Numbered from the stretch's first letter, positions 39,275 to 48,328 are shown. The stretch: 64,000 nt of DNA from Symbiobacterium sp040797425 (GCF_040797425.1 NZ_JBFNEH010000005.1:1-64000), one strand, 5' to 3'. The notes: generated from the sequence alone by a model not told the origin. Made by a program: numbers and translations.

Positions 39275-42200
39275 ATGTCACCGCAGTCCGACTGGCTCTC
39301 GCTGGTCGATGTGGCCCAGCTGCCCCCGGAGGCGCAGGCGTTCCTGGGTGCGGCGAAGGTGGTGCGCGTGGATGTGCGCCTGCGCGCCCGAACCGTCGCG
39401 CTCCATCTGGAGAGCCCGGTGCGGCTTCCGCTGGAGCAGCGCGAAGGCGTGGCATCCGCCATCGCCGCGGGATGCTTCGGCGACCTGGCCGCGTCGGTTA
39501 CCGTGGTACCGGTACGGGTGGCCGACCCGCAGGCGGACCCCGCCCAGCGCCTGGATGAGGCCTGGCCGGACATCCTGGTGCAGCTGAAAGCGGCGCTTCC
39601 GCTGGTCAACGGCATTCTCGACAAGGCCGAGCGGCGGGTGGAGGGCGCCTGGCTGGTGCTGGAACTGCCCACCGCCGCCCAGGCCGAGGTGGTGGAGCGG
39701 CGCGGCGTGGTGCCCGTGCTGGAGCGGCTGGTGCGGCAGGAGACCGGCTGCGGCCTGCAGGTGCGGGTGACGGCCCGTCCTGCGCCCAGGCCGGCGGCTC
39801 CCCCGGTCCCCGCGGAGCCGGAGGATCCCTTCGCCGACCGGGAAGAGGAGGAGGTGCCGCCGCCGCCCGAGCCGATCCCGGCCGACGACCTGGCGGAGGC
39901 CTACCTGGAACAGTGGATGCAGCGCCAGTCCGCCTTCGGCAAAAAAGAGGCGAAGAGCGCCCCGCCGCCATCCGAGGGGGTCATCAAGGGCCGCGCCATC
40001 CCGGACGATGCGCCCGTACGGCGGATTGCCACCATCACCGAGGAGGAGAACCGGGTGGTGATCGAGGGCGAGGTGGTGGGCCTGGACAGCCGCGACCTGA
40101 AGAGCGGCCGCCAGCTCATCTCCTTCGGCGTCTGCGACCTTCTGCGCGCCGAGCACCCTGGCGACCTGGGCGACACACTTCCCGTCAAGCTCTTCCGCGA
40201 CCCCCAGAAGGACCCGGACTACCTGGCGGTGCTGAAGAACGGCGCCTGGGTGAAGGTGCGGGGGAACGTGCAGGTGGACAAGTTCTCCGGCGACCTGACC
40301 CTGCTGGCCGACGACGTGATGGTGGGCCAGAGGCCGAGCCGGCAGGATGGGTATGAGGGCCCGCTGAAGCGGGTGGAACTGCATGCGCACACCACGATGT
40401 CGGCGATGGACGCCCTGATTGACCCGGCCGACCTGGTGAGAACCGCCGTGAAGTGGGGCCACAAGGCGGTGGCCATCACGGACCACGGCGTGGTCCAGGC
40501 CTTCCCCGCCGCCAGCCACGTGAAGGTTCCCGACGACTTCAAGGTGATCTACGGCTGTGAGCTCTTCCTGGTGGACGACGGGGCGCCGGTGGTGCTCCGG
40601 CCGCCGGAGAACGTGCGCCTGGCCGACGCCGAGTTCGTGGTGCTGGACATCGAGACCACCGGCTTCTCCCCCATCGGCGACGACATCATCGAGCTGGGCG
40701 CGGTGCGGTACCGAAACGGCGAGATCGGCGAGTCGTTCCAGCGCTTCGTGCGCCCGTCGAAGCCGATTCCCGAAGACGTGCAGAAGCTGACCCACATCAC
40801 CAACGAGATGGTGGCCGACGCACCCGAGCCTGAGGTGGCCCTGCGGGAGTTCTTCGACTTCGTCGGCGACGCCATCATCGTGGCCCACAACGCCCAGTTC
40901 GACTACTCCTTCCTGCGCTACCACCGGCAGAAGCACCTGGGCGAGCCCTTCGAGAACCCGGTGCTCGACACCCTGACCCTGGCCCGGGCGGTGCTGCCCC
41001 ACATGCGGAGCCACAGCCTGGCCGCGCTCACGAAGGAGTTGAACGTGGAGCTTGTCGACCACCACCGGGCCGATGCCGACGCGCGGACGGCCGCCATGGT
41101 GCTGGCCAAGCTGCTGGAGCTGGCGGCAGAGCGGGCGGAGGGCGTCGAAAGCGTCGCCGACCTCAACCGCCTCACGCGCACCATCAACGCCGAGCAGCTC
41201 CGGGCGCACCACGCCACCTGCCTGGTGAAGTCGCAGGTGGGCATGAAGAACCTGTACAAGCTCATCAGCCTTTCCCACATCGAGTACTTCAACCGCACGC
41301 CCCGCGTGCCGCGGACCGAGCTGGAGAAGCACCGGGAGGGGCTTCTCATCGGCTCGTCCACCTACGGGGGCCACCTCTTCGATGCCCTGCTGCGCGGCGT
41401 GCCGGAGCCGGAACTGGAGCAGCTGGCCAGCTGGTACGACTACCTGGAAATCCTGCCCCGCGACTGCCTCGCCTTCCTGCTGGAGCAGGGCCAGGTGAAC
41501 TCCGAGGAGCAGCTGCTCTCGCTCAACCGGCGCATCTACGAGCTGGGCAAGCGGCTGGGCAAGCCGGTTGTGGCCGTTTCCGACGCGCACTTCCTGGACC
41601 CGCACCAGCAGATCTTCCGCCGCATCCTGAAGCACGGCATCGGCTTCCGGGATGAGTACGACGGCCCGTTCTACCTGCGCACCACCCAGGAGATGCTCGA
41701 CGAGTTCGCCTACCTGGGCGAGGAGGCGGCCTACGAGGTGGTGGTGGCGAACCCCAACGCCATCGCCGAGCAGATCGAAAAGGTGAAGGTGGTGCCGGAC
41801 AAGCTCTACCCGCCCAAGCTGGAGGGCTCCGAGGAGGAGACCCGGCGGCTCTCGTGGGAGAAGGTGAAGCGGGTCTACGGCGACCCGGTGCCCGAGAAGA
41901 TCGCACAGCGGCTGGAGAAGGAGCTGAATGCGATCATCGGCAACGGCTTCGCCGTGTCGTACTACATCTCGCACCTCCTGGTGAAGAAGTCCAACGAGCT
42001 GGGCTACCTGGTGGGCTCCCGCGGTTCCGTGGGCTCCTCCTTTGTCGCCTGGGCCATGGACATCACCGAGGTGAACGCCCTGCCGCCGCACTACATCTGC
42101 CCCTCCTGCAAGTACCTGGAGTGGCATGACGACGGCAAGACCGGGTCGGGCTTCGACCTGCCCCGGAAGAAGTGCCCTCGCTGCGGCACCGAACTGGACC

Positions 42201-43714
42201 GCGACGGCCAGGACATCCCATTCGAGACCTTCCTGGGCTTCAAGGGCGACAAGGTGCCCGATATCGACCTGAACTTCTCGGGCGAGGTGCAGAACCGCAT
42301 CCAGAAGTACTCCGAGGAGCTGCTGGGCGGCGAGAAGTACGTCTTCAAGGCCGGCACGGTGGGCACCATCGCGGAGAAGACGGCCTACGGCATGGTGCGG
42401 GCCTGGCTGGAGGAGAACAAGATCGCCGGCGTCCGCGAGGCGCACATCGGCTACCTCGCCCAGGGCGTGGCCGGCGTGAAGCGCACCACCGGCCAGCATC
42501 CGGGCGGCATGGTGGTCTGCCCCGTGGGCATGGAGATCGAGGAAGTCACGCCGGTGCAGTACCCGGCCGACGACCGCAGCTCCGGCGTGAAGACGACGCA
42601 CTTCGATTACCACTCCTTCGAGCAGGCCCTCATGAAGCTCGACATCCTCGGCCACGATGACCCGACGATGCTGAAGGTGCTCCAGGACCTCTACCGGCAG
42701 AAGACGGGCAACCCCGACTTCGACATCCGCAAGGTGCCGGTAGACGACCCGGACGTGCTGGCGCTCTTCCGGCCCGGCGGCAACCGGGTGCTGGGCATCG
42801 AGGACGGGAAGCTTCAGTTCGACCTGGGCACCATCGTGCTGCCCGAAATGGGCACGCGGTTCGTCCGGCAGATGCTCATGGAGACCAGCCCCCGCAACTT
42901 CTCCGACCTGGTGCGCATCTCGGGCCTCTCCCACGGCACCGACGTGTGGACCAACAACGCCCAGGAACTGGTGAAGAAGGGGATCCCGTTCCAGGACGTG
43001 ATTGGCTGCCGCGACGATATCATGGTGCAGCTGATCTACTGGGGCGTCGAGCCGGCCACCGCCTTCAAGATCATGGAGTCGGTGCGCAAGGGCCGCGGCC
43101 TCACCCCCGAGATGGAAGAGACGATGCGATCCTGCCACGTGCCCGACTGGTACATCTGGTCGTGCAAGCAGATCAAGTACATGTTCCCGAAGGCGCACGC
43201 CGCGGCGTACGTCCTCTCCTGCCTGCGCATCGCCTGGTTCAAGGTGCACGAGCCGACGCTCTTCTACGCCGCCTATCTCACGGTGCGGGCGGGCTCGGTG
43301 GACGCGAACCTGCTGGTGCAGGGCCCCGAGGCGGTGCGGCGGTACGTGCAGGAGATCGAGGCCAAGGGCCGCGACGCCACGCCCAAGGAGAAGGACTCCC
43401 TCACCGAGTACGAACTGGTGGAGGAGGCGTTCCTGCGGGGCATCCGCTTCGCCCCGGTGGACCTGTACCGGTCCGACGCCACCAGGTATCAGATCGTCGG
43501 GGACAAGCTTCTGCTCTGCCCCTTCAACTCGCTGGCCGGCCTGGGCGACAGCGCCGCACAGGCGATCGTGGAGGCCCGGGCGCAGGGGGAGTTCCACTCG
43601 AAGGAAGACCTGAAGAACCGGGCGCGGCTGAACAAGGCCGTGATGGAACTGCTGGAGAACCACGGGTGTCTGAAGGGGCTGCCGGAGGGCAACCAGCTGG
43701 TGTTCGCGTTCTGA
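39275..43714 (+). CDS. polC: DNA polymerase III subunit alpha, PolC type
   Basis: Replicative polymerase of low-GC Gram-positive lineages, with built-in proofreading. The 1479-residue protein has N-terminal and OB-fold domains (about 1-365), a PHP domain from ELHAHTTMSAMDALID (His370), into which the DEDDh exonuclease is inserted (VLDIETTGF, Asp458 and Glu460; HNAQFDYSFLRYH; HHRADADAR), a four-cysteine zinc region (CPSC...CPRC, about 950-975), and the C-family catalytic palm and fingers (PDIDLNFSGEVQNRIQ). Length is normal for PolC (B. subtilis 1437). ATG 39275 follows GGGGTGA. Confidence 0.97.
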   Translation: MSPQSDWLSLVDVAQLPPEAQAFLGAAKVVRVDVRLRARTVALHLESPVRLPLEQREGVASAIAAGCFGDLAASVTVVPVRVADPQADPAQRLDEAWPDILVQLKAALPLVNGILDKAERRVEGAWLVLELPTAAQAEVVERRGVVPVLERLVRQETGCGLQVRVTARPAPRPAAPPVPAEPEDPFADREEEEVPPPPEPIPADDLAEAYLEQWMQRQSAFGKKEAKSAPPPSEGVIKGRAIPDDAPVRRIATITEEENRVVIEGEVVGLDSRDLKSGRQLISFGVCDLLRAEHPGDLGDTLPVKLFRDPQKDPDYLAVLKNGAWVKVRGNVQVDKFSGDLTLLADDVMVGQRPSRQDGYEGPLKRVELHAHTTMSAMDALIDPADLVRTAVKWGHKAVAITDHGVVQAFPAASHVKVPDDFKVIYGCELFLVDDGAPVVLRPPENVRLADAEFVVLDIETTGFSPIGDDIIELGAVRYRNGEIGESFQRFVRPSKPIPEDVQKLTHITNEMVADAPEPEVALREFFDFVGDAIIVAHNAQFDYSFLRYHRQKHLGEPFENPVLDTLTLARAVLPHMRSHSLAALTKELNVELVDHHRADADARTAAMVLAKLLELAAERAEGVESVADLNRLTRTINAEQLRAHHATCLVKSQVGMKNLYKLISLSHIEYFNRTPRVPRTELEKHREGLLIGSSTYGGHLFDALLRGVPEPELEQLASWYDYLEILPRDCLAFLLEQGQVNSEEQLLSLNRRIYELGKRLGKPVVAVSDAHFLDPHQQIFRRILKHGIGFRDEYDGPFYLRTTQEMLDEFAYLGEEAAYEVVVANPNAIAEQIEKVKVVPDKLYPPKLEGSEEETRRLSWEKVKRVYGDPVPEKIAQRLEKELNAIIGNGFAVSYYISHLLVKKSNELGYLVGSRGSVGSSFVAWAMDITEVNALPPHYICPSCKYLEWHDDGKTGSGFDLPRKKCPRCGTELDRDGQDIPFETFLGFKGDKVPDIDLNFSGEVQNRIQKYSEELLGGEKYVFKAGTVGTIAEKTAYGMVRAWLEENKIAGVREAHIGYLAQGVAGVKRTTGQHPGGMVVCPVGMEIEEVTPVQYPADDRSSGVKTTHFDYHSFEQALMKLDILGHDDPTMLKVLQDLYRQKTGNPDFDIRKVPVDDPDVLALFRPGGNRVLGIEDGKLQFDLGTIVLPEMGTRFVRQMLMETSPRNFSDLVRISGLSHGTDVWTNNAQELVKKGIPFQDVIGCRDDIMVQLIYWGVEPATAFKIMESVRKGRGLTPEMEETMRSCHVPDWYIWSCKQIKYMFPKAHAAAYVLSCLRIAWFKVHEPTLFYAAYLTVRAGSVDANLLVQGPEAVRRYVQEIEAKGRDATPKEKDSLTEYELVEEAFLRGIRFAPVDLYRSDATRYQIVGDKLLLCPFNSLAGLGDSAAQAIVEARAQGEFHSKEDLKNRARLNKAVMELLENHGCLKGLPEGNQLVFAF

Positions 43715-43722
43715 GTGCGAAG

Positions 43723-43752
43723 GGGGAGGATGGGCCGGGACCCATCCTCCCC
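43723..43752. terminator. Terminator between polC and a convergent small gene
   Basis: GGGGAGGATGGG (43723-43734) pairs perfectly with CCCATCCTCCCC (43741-43752) around a 6-nt loop. No long T-run. Confidence 0.6.
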
Positions 43753-43777
43753 TGGATGATCTGCTGCCGGCACCGCA

Positions 43778-43981
43778 TCAGGCAGCGGTCAGCCGGCGGA
43801 ACCGCACGGCCAGCAGCTTCGCGGCCGCCGGCAGGGCAACGCGCCAGACCGCGGTGGAGATCAGCCCCGCGGGGTGCAGGTGGTCGAGCGTGACGAAACA
43901 GATGATACCGCCCACGAGTGAGCACGCGGCGTTGAAGTGCAGGTGGCGCCGCGGGGGCTGACGGAGCATGGGGCCGGGCAT
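43778..43981 (-). CDS. Small membrane protein, unknown
   Basis: 67 residues with a hydrophobic central part (AACSLVGGIICFVTL, then VWRVALPAAAKLLAV) and basic ends. ATG 43981 has AAAGGGGGGA upstream, and a candidate promoter TTACGA-17-TATCGT lies on the minus strand between 44040 and 44012. These signals make it more than a chance frame, but no family is recognised. Confidence 0.45.
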   Translation of the reverse strand: MPGPMLRQPPRRHLHFNAACSLVGGIICFVTLDHLHPAGLISTAVWRVALPAAAKLLAVRFRRLTAA

Positions 43982-44093
43982 GCACGACCAATCCCCCCCT
44001 TTGCCATTTGAACGATAAGCAAAAATCACACCCCTCGTAAGTCGGGGGGAGCAGTGAGATCACAGCTCAGACCGCTACGGCAGGAGGTCCACC

Positions 44094-44699
44094 ATGCAGA
44101 TCCAACCCCTCCCCTACGATGCGATCGCACTCGAGAGATTCAAGAACGAAGGACCCTTCATCTGGCTCTGGGAGCCCGAACGGACCGAGGCCGTGCTGGG
44201 CGCCGGCACCCCGGAGACCGACGTTGACCTCGCCCTCTGCGCGGCCGCCGGCGTGCCCGTCTACCGCCGTCGGGGCGGGGGCGGGGCCGTGGTGCTCACG
44301 CCGGGCTGCATGATCATCACCGCCGCCTACGACGCCCGCCGCAAGGCGTTCGCCACGCAGTGGGTCGGCCCCATCGCCGACGCCATCGCACGGGCCCTGC
44401 GGGGCCTGGGACTGGAGGACGTGCAGGTGCGGGGGATGGGCGACGTGGCCATCGGCGACCTGAAGGTGCTGGGCTCCAGCCTCTACGCGAACCGGGAGGT
44501 GGCCCTTTACCAGGGCTCGCTGCTGGTGGACCCGGACCTGGAGACCATCGCCGCCCTGCTGCCGCACCCGTCCCGGGAGCCCGACTACCGTCGGGGGCGG
44601 GGGCACCATGCCTTCCTCACCTCGCTGGTCCGTGCCGGGTACCGGGGCGGGTGGCATGCCCTGGCGGAGGCGCTGGAGGCGGAACTGCGCCGGGTGTAG
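44094..44699 (+). CDS. Lipoate-protein ligase A family protein (short)
   Basis: 201 residues with the LplA/LipB/BPL core motifs YRRRGGGGAVVL and IGDLKVLGSSLY, the latter with the active-site lysine, so acyl-adenylate or acyl-transfer chemistry on lipoate or octanoate is likely. It lacks the C-terminal accessory domain of E. coli LplA, like the short ligases or amidotransferases of Firmicutes. ATG 44094 follows GGAGG. No lipoate-dependent enzyme genes are near. Which reaction it performs cannot be decided from sequence alone. Confidence 0.78.
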   Translation: MQIQPLPYDAIALERFKNEGPFIWLWEPERTEAVLGAGTPETDVDLALCAAAGVPVYRRRGGGGAVVLTPGCMIITAAYDARRKAFATQWVGPIADAIARALRGLGLEDVQVRGMGDVAIGDLKVLGSSLYANREVALYQGSLLVDPDLETIAALLPHPSREPDYRRGRGHHAFLTSLVRAGYRGGWHALAEALEAELRRV

Positions 44700-44708
44700 C
44701 CCGCAGGA

Positions 44709-44795
44709 TTGCGCCAGTGTCCGGAAACAGGTAGTATGTCAATAGCGTTGCATATTTCCCCGCTGCTCGGGCGAGTGGGCAGCGGGGCGGTTTTG
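44709..44795 (+). promoter_or_regulatory. Promoter followed by a terminator hairpin before the HAD gene
   Basis: TTGCGC (44709-44714), 17-bp spacer, TAGTAT (44732-44737). Downstream, CCCCGCTGC (44758-44766) pairs with GCAGCGGGG (44779-44787), followed by CGGTTTT (44788-44794). The hairpin could end lplA transcription or attenuate the transcript starting here. Confidence 0.5.
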
Positions 44796-44809
44796 GTGGG
44801 GGTATCGGC

Positions 44810-45664
44810 TTGCGCTACCGGCTGGTCGCCCTCGATGTGGACGGCACGTTGTTCTGCAAACGTCACCAGGTCTCCCCGCGCACCCGGGCGGCTCTGGCAG
44901 CGGTGCGCGACCGCGGCATGATCACCGTCATCGCCACCGGCCGCACGCCCCAGTCGGCCCTGGAGATCAGCCGCCAAGTCGGCGGCGGGCCGGTCATCTG
45001 CTGCAACGGCGCCGCGGTCCTCGACGAGGCGGGGGCGTACCTGGACTTCCGTGCGGTGCCCGGCGAGGCCGTGGCGCACACGATCGCCGTCGCGCGCCGC
45101 TTCGGCGCCCTCGTGCACTGCTACACCCCGGACGGGAAGGTGCTGGACCAGCCCCTGGCCCACGCCCTTAACACGTACCAGTGGCTCCGTCTCGGCGAGA
45201 CGCCGCTCCGGTCCGCGCTGGGCGTCATCCGCATGTGGAAAGCGAACCGCACCCAGCTGGTGCGGCGGCTGGACCGGTGGGCGCTGTCGGCGGACCGTCC
45301 GCCCGTGCTGAAGCTGATGCTCCTGGGCGAGCCCGCCGGGCTTCCCGTCCTGGCGGAGGAGATTCGCCGGGAGGTGCCGGGCGTTACGGTCACGTCGTCG
45401 GGCAAGGGCAACCTGGAGATCAACGCCGCCGGCGTCTCCAAGGCCACGGGCCTGGCCGCGCTGGGGGAGAAGCTGGGGATTCCCCGTGAGGAGATGATCG
45501 CCTTCGGCGATTCGGATAATGATGTGGACATGCTACGGTACGTCGGGCTGGGAGTGGCCATGGGCAACGCGGCCGCACACGTGAAGGCCGCGGCAGACCG
45601 CGTGGCGCCCTGCTGTGAGGAGGACGGCGTCGCGTGCGTCCTCGAGGAGGTGTGCGGACGATGA
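44810..45664 (+). CDS. HAD-superfamily Cof-type phosphatase
   Basis: 284 residues with all HAD motifs: VALDVDGTLF (nucleophile and acid Asp), VIATGRT, the lysine region and GDSDNDVDMLRYVG. The large C2-type cap (about 80-200) places it in the Cof/HAD-IIB group that dephosphorylates sugar or flavin phosphates. Start is TTG 44810 with GGGGGTA upstream. Its stop overlaps the next gene's start by ATGA, which indicates coupling. Substrate unknown. Confidence 0.88.
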   Translation: MRYRLVALDVDGTLFCKRHQVSPRTRAALAAVRDRGMITVIATGRTPQSALEISRQVGGGPVICCNGAAVLDEAGAYLDFRAVPGEAVAHTIAVARRFGALVHCYTPDGKVLDQPLAHALNTYQWLRLGETPLRSALGVIRMWKANRTQLVRRLDRWALSADRPPVLKLMLLGEPAGLPVLAEEIRREVPGVTVTSSGKGNLEINAAGVSKATGLAALGEKLGIPREEMIAFGDSDNDVDMLRYVGLGVAMGNAAAHVKAAADRVAPCCEEDGVACVLEEVCGR

Positions 45665-46134
45665 AAGCACTGGAGGCCGTGACCCAGTTGGCGATGGGAC
45701 TCTGGGTAGGCGCGGCGGCGGGCTTCGTCCTGAGCGCGCCGAAGATCTTCGCCGCATTCGGCCCCGACCGCCAGGCGGCCGGCGACCTGGCCGGCGACAT
45801 GATCTACCTGCTGAACAACGCCGGCCTGCTGCTGGGGCTGGTCGCGCTGCTGGCGCTGCTGCCCCGCCTGCGCAGCGGCGTGAACAAGGCCCGCCTGGTG
45901 CTGCTCCTCGGCTGCCTCGGCGTGGGTCTCACCACTTGGCTCTATATCTTCCCGCAGATGGAGCGGGCGGAGCCGCCCGAGCCGATTCAGAACTACGCCG
46001 AGACCGATCCGGTGCGCGTGGAGTACAACCGCTGGCACACCCTCTCGGAGCGGGTGGCTGCCGCCGGCATGCTGATGGGCACGGGCGTGATCGTGCTGGG
46101 GCCCTTTGCGGAGGAAAAAGGGAGGCGGCGGTGA
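45661..46134 (+). CDS. DUF4149-type membrane protein
   Basis: 157 residues, four membrane segments (about 5-25, 45-65, 75-95, 130-150), resembling the DUF4149 family (FVLSAPKIFAAFG, WHTLSERVAAAGM). No catalytic motif; the family is uncharacterised. ATG 45661 overlaps the HAD stop (ATGA). It ends where the ADP-ribosylglycohydrolase starts, giving a three-gene coupled set. Confidence 0.7.
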   Translation: MKALEAVTQLAMGLWVGAAAGFVLSAPKIFAAFGPDRQAAGDLAGDMIYLLNNAGLLLGLVALLALLPRLRSGVNKARLVLLLGCLGVGLTTWLYIFPQMERAEPPEPIQNYAETDPVRVEYNRWHTLSERVAAAGMLMGTGVIVLGPFAEEKGRRR

Positions 46135-47480
46135 TGGACTGGGAGGCGCGGGTGCTCGAGGCCCTGAGGAACTCACGGCCGCATTGGGACGCGCCGCCGG
46201 ACTGGCGGGCCGTGCTCGCCCTCTACGGGGGGCTCGGTCCGGCGGAGGCGGCAGCGCTGGACCGCACCCTCCTTACCATGATCGACCTGGGTTATCGGAA
46301 CCCCCACGCCGAGCGTGAGCTCCAACCCTTCGAGGGGGTGGAGGTGAGCCTGCCGGCGGGGATGGCCCCGGAGGATCTGCTCTGCATCGAGGCCGCTGTG
46401 CTGGTGGCCGCTCACCGTGGGCTGAGCGATGCCTACTTCCCCTTTGCACGGCTGATGAGCCTGCCCACCTGGCACGTGGTGCGGAGCCGCCTCACCTGGC
46501 TGGATCGGGAGGCGCTCACCGTGCAGCGGCAGCTGGCGCTCACCCGGGCGGGCCGCAGCCTCGGGGCGCTGCTCGGCCTGGCGGTGGGCGACGCCCTGGG
46601 CTGCACGGTGGAGTTCATGGACCGCGCCGCGATCCGGCGCCGCTTTCCGGATGGGCACCGGGAGATCCTGGGCGGCGGGCCTTTCGGCATTCCGGCGGGC
46701 GGCTGGACCGACGACACCGACATGGCCGTGGCCGTGGGGCGGGGGATTCTCGAGTCGCCTGCCGACCCGGTGGACGCCGTGGGGCGCCACTTTGTGGCGT
46801 GGCTGAAGTCGAACCCGCCCGACGTGGGCAACACGTGCCGGACGGCCATCGCCGCGTACATGCGGCTGGGCTCCTGGGAACTGGCCAGCGCCCACGTGGC
46901 GGCGGAGCTGGGCAAGTGGGCTGCCGGGAACGGTGCCCTCATGCGCACGCTGCCGGCTGCCCTGGCCTATGGGTGCGATCCGGCGCAGGCCATTCGCATC
47001 GGTCGGATGACGCACCCGCACCCCGAGTCAGACGCGGCCATCGCCATCTACCACCGCACGGTGGACGCACTGCTGGAGGGCGCCGGGGCGGAGGAGGCGC
47101 TGGCGGCGGGGCTGTCGCCCCTGCCCGGGGCCGAACCTCCCGTTGCGAAGGCCATCGGCGACCTGGCCCGTCGCCTGGCCGGGGTGAAGGACCGGCCGGC
47201 CGAGCAGATCCGGGCAGGCGGCTATGTGGTGGAGACGCTGGAGGCCGCACTCTGGGCCTTCCTGCGCAGCCAGTCGCTGGAGGAGTGCATCACGGCAGCG
47301 GTGAATCTAGGAGAGGATGCCGATACGGTCGGCGCCGTGGCGGGGGGACTCGCCGGTGCGGCCTATGGGCCGGCGGCGGTGCCCCGCCGCTGGAGCCAGC
47401 GCCTCAGAGACCGCGCGGTGCTCGACGAACTGGCGGAAGGGCTGTACGGCGTGTTCCGGAGCCTCACAATCGGAAACTAA
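46134..47480 (+). CDS. ADP-ribosylglycohydrolase with extra N-terminal domain
   Basis: 448 residues. From about residue 135 on, the DraG/ARH fold: LGALLGLAVGDALGCTVEF, GGWTDDTDMAVAVGRG (metal-binding TDDT), AGNGALMRTLPAALA and VNLGEDADTVGAVAGGLAGA, with the Mg-binding Asp residues in place. It should remove ADP-ribose from proteins or nucleic acids, or act on related substrates. The first 130 residues are an unidentified helical domain (PPDWRAVLALYGGLGPAEAA). ATG 46134 overlaps the previous stop by one base; GGGAGGCGGC lies upstream. No ADP-ribosyltransferase gene is seen nearby. Confidence 0.82.
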   Translation: MDWEARVLEALRNSRPHWDAPPDWRAVLALYGGLGPAEAAALDRTLLTMIDLGYRNPHAERELQPFEGVEVSLPAGMAPEDLLCIEAAVLVAAHRGLSDAYFPFARLMSLPTWHVVRSRLTWLDREALTVQRQLALTRAGRSLGALLGLAVGDALGCTVEFMDRAAIRRRFPDGHREILGGGPFGIPAGGWTDDTDMAVAVGRGILESPADPVDAVGRHFVAWLKSNPPDVGNTCRTAIAAYMRLGSWELASAHVAAELGKWAAGNGALMRTLPAALAYGCDPAQAIRIGRMTHPHPESDAAIAIYHRTVDALLEGAGAEEALAAGLSPLPGAEPPVAKAIGDLARRLAGVKDRPAEQIRAGGYVVETLEAALWAFLRSQSLEECITAAVNLGEDADTVGAVAGGLAGAAYGPAAVPRRWSQRLRDRAVLDELAEGLYGVFRSLTIGN

Positions 47481-47524
47481 CAACGGAGGTGGAGCGGCGG
47501 CGCCGGTGTGCGGGGCCGCCGCGG

Positions 47525-48085
47525 CGGATGACAGCAGAGACGAAGAATGCGAAGGCGGCGACCCAGTTTGGCCTGACCCTGGTCCAGAAGATCCTGTACG
47601 GCTTGATCCTGGTGGCGGCCACCATCGTCGTCGTTCCGCTCAGCCCGGTCTTTTCCGGCCCCGTGGGGACGGTGATCTTCGTGCTTTACGGCATCTTCAT
47701 CGGCGTCCTGGCCTGGTACGTCTCCACGGCATGGGGTTTCAGCCTGGAGGTCCGCAAGAGCGAGATGGTGGTGCGGGATACCCGCGGGACCACTGTCATC
47801 CCTCTGGACAAGGTGGGCATGCTGGTGCGCGGCGGGCGCAATCCGCTCTTCCCGGCGATCTGGGTGGTGCTGCGCGGCGTCGATGTGGGCCGCGCACTGC
47901 CCGAGAAAGGCGTGAACCCGCGCACGCAGGAGCTGCTGACGCAGTTTCAGAAGCGCAACCCGGGCAAGAAGCTCACGTTCGTGCCCATCCCGGCCATCTG
48001 CCTGCGCTCGGTGGGCGGGTTCGTGGGCGAACTGAAGGAGCGGATTCCCCCGCTCACCGTCGATGAGCGACTTGGCGGAAAGTAG
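47525..48085 (+). CDS. Hypothetical membrane protein
   Basis: 186 residues with two membrane segments (LYGLILVAATIVVVPLSPVF and VGTVIFVLYGIFIGVLAWYV) and a soluble C-terminal domain (SLEVRKSEMVVRDTRGTTVI, LDKVGMLVRG), which resembles small PH-like membrane proteins but is not assigned. The ATG at 47525 lacks a good ribosome-binding site; GTG 47489, next to GGAG, is an alternative. It follows the hydrolase by 44 bp and precedes the rimP promoter. Confidence 0.55.
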   Translation, partial: RMTAETKNAKAATQFGLTLVQKILYGLILVAATIVVVPLSPVFSGPVGTVIFVLYGIFIGVLAWYVSTAWGFSLEVRKSEMVVRDTRGTTVIPLDKVGMLVRGGRNPLFPAIWVVLRGVDVGRALPEKGVNPRTQELLTQFQKRNPGKKLTFVPIPAICLRSVGGFVGELKERIPPLTVDERLGGK

Positions 48086-48097
48086 GACCGCTCGCTA

Positions 48098-48126
48098 TTG
48101 CCACGGCCGGGAAACTATGCTATCAT
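48098..48126 (+). promoter_or_regulatory. SigA-type promoter of the rimP-nusA-infB operon
   Basis: TTGCCA (48098-48103), 17-bp spacer, TATCAT (48121-48126). It drives a 203-nt leader before rimP. Confidence 0.75.
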
Positions 48127-48157
48127 GAGAACTGAGGTAGCCGTCCTGAGTGTTAAG

Positions 48158-48181
48158 GAGTGGGTGTTAACCCACTCTTTT
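48158..48181 (+). terminator. Leader terminator (attenuator) upstream of rimP-nusA
   Basis: GAGTGGGT (48158-48165), GTTA loop, ACCCACTC (48170-48177), then TTTT: an intrinsic terminator about 25 nt after the expected transcription start. A second hairpin GAGCCGGT-GAGA-ACCGGCTC (48216-48235) follows. In B. subtilis NusA autoregulates this operon through a leader terminator, and this layout fits that. Confidence 0.75.
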
Positions 48182-48328
48182 CAACGTCCGAGGTTTCCTC
48201 GTTGGGGACTGTCGGGAGCCGGTGAGAACCGGCTCATTTGGTGCCCGGAAACGGGAAAGAGTAGTGCTGTAGGTCCTGTCTCCAAGTCGGCTGCCTGCTT
48301 GAGTGTGCGATCGGAGGTCTGGTCCTGT

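Noticed and set aside
39278..43663. A 1461-codon open frame antisense to polC
   Set aside because: In high-GC DNA the opposite strand of a long gene is often free of stops. The translation has repetitive His/Val/Gly composition and no family features, while polC is unmistakable.
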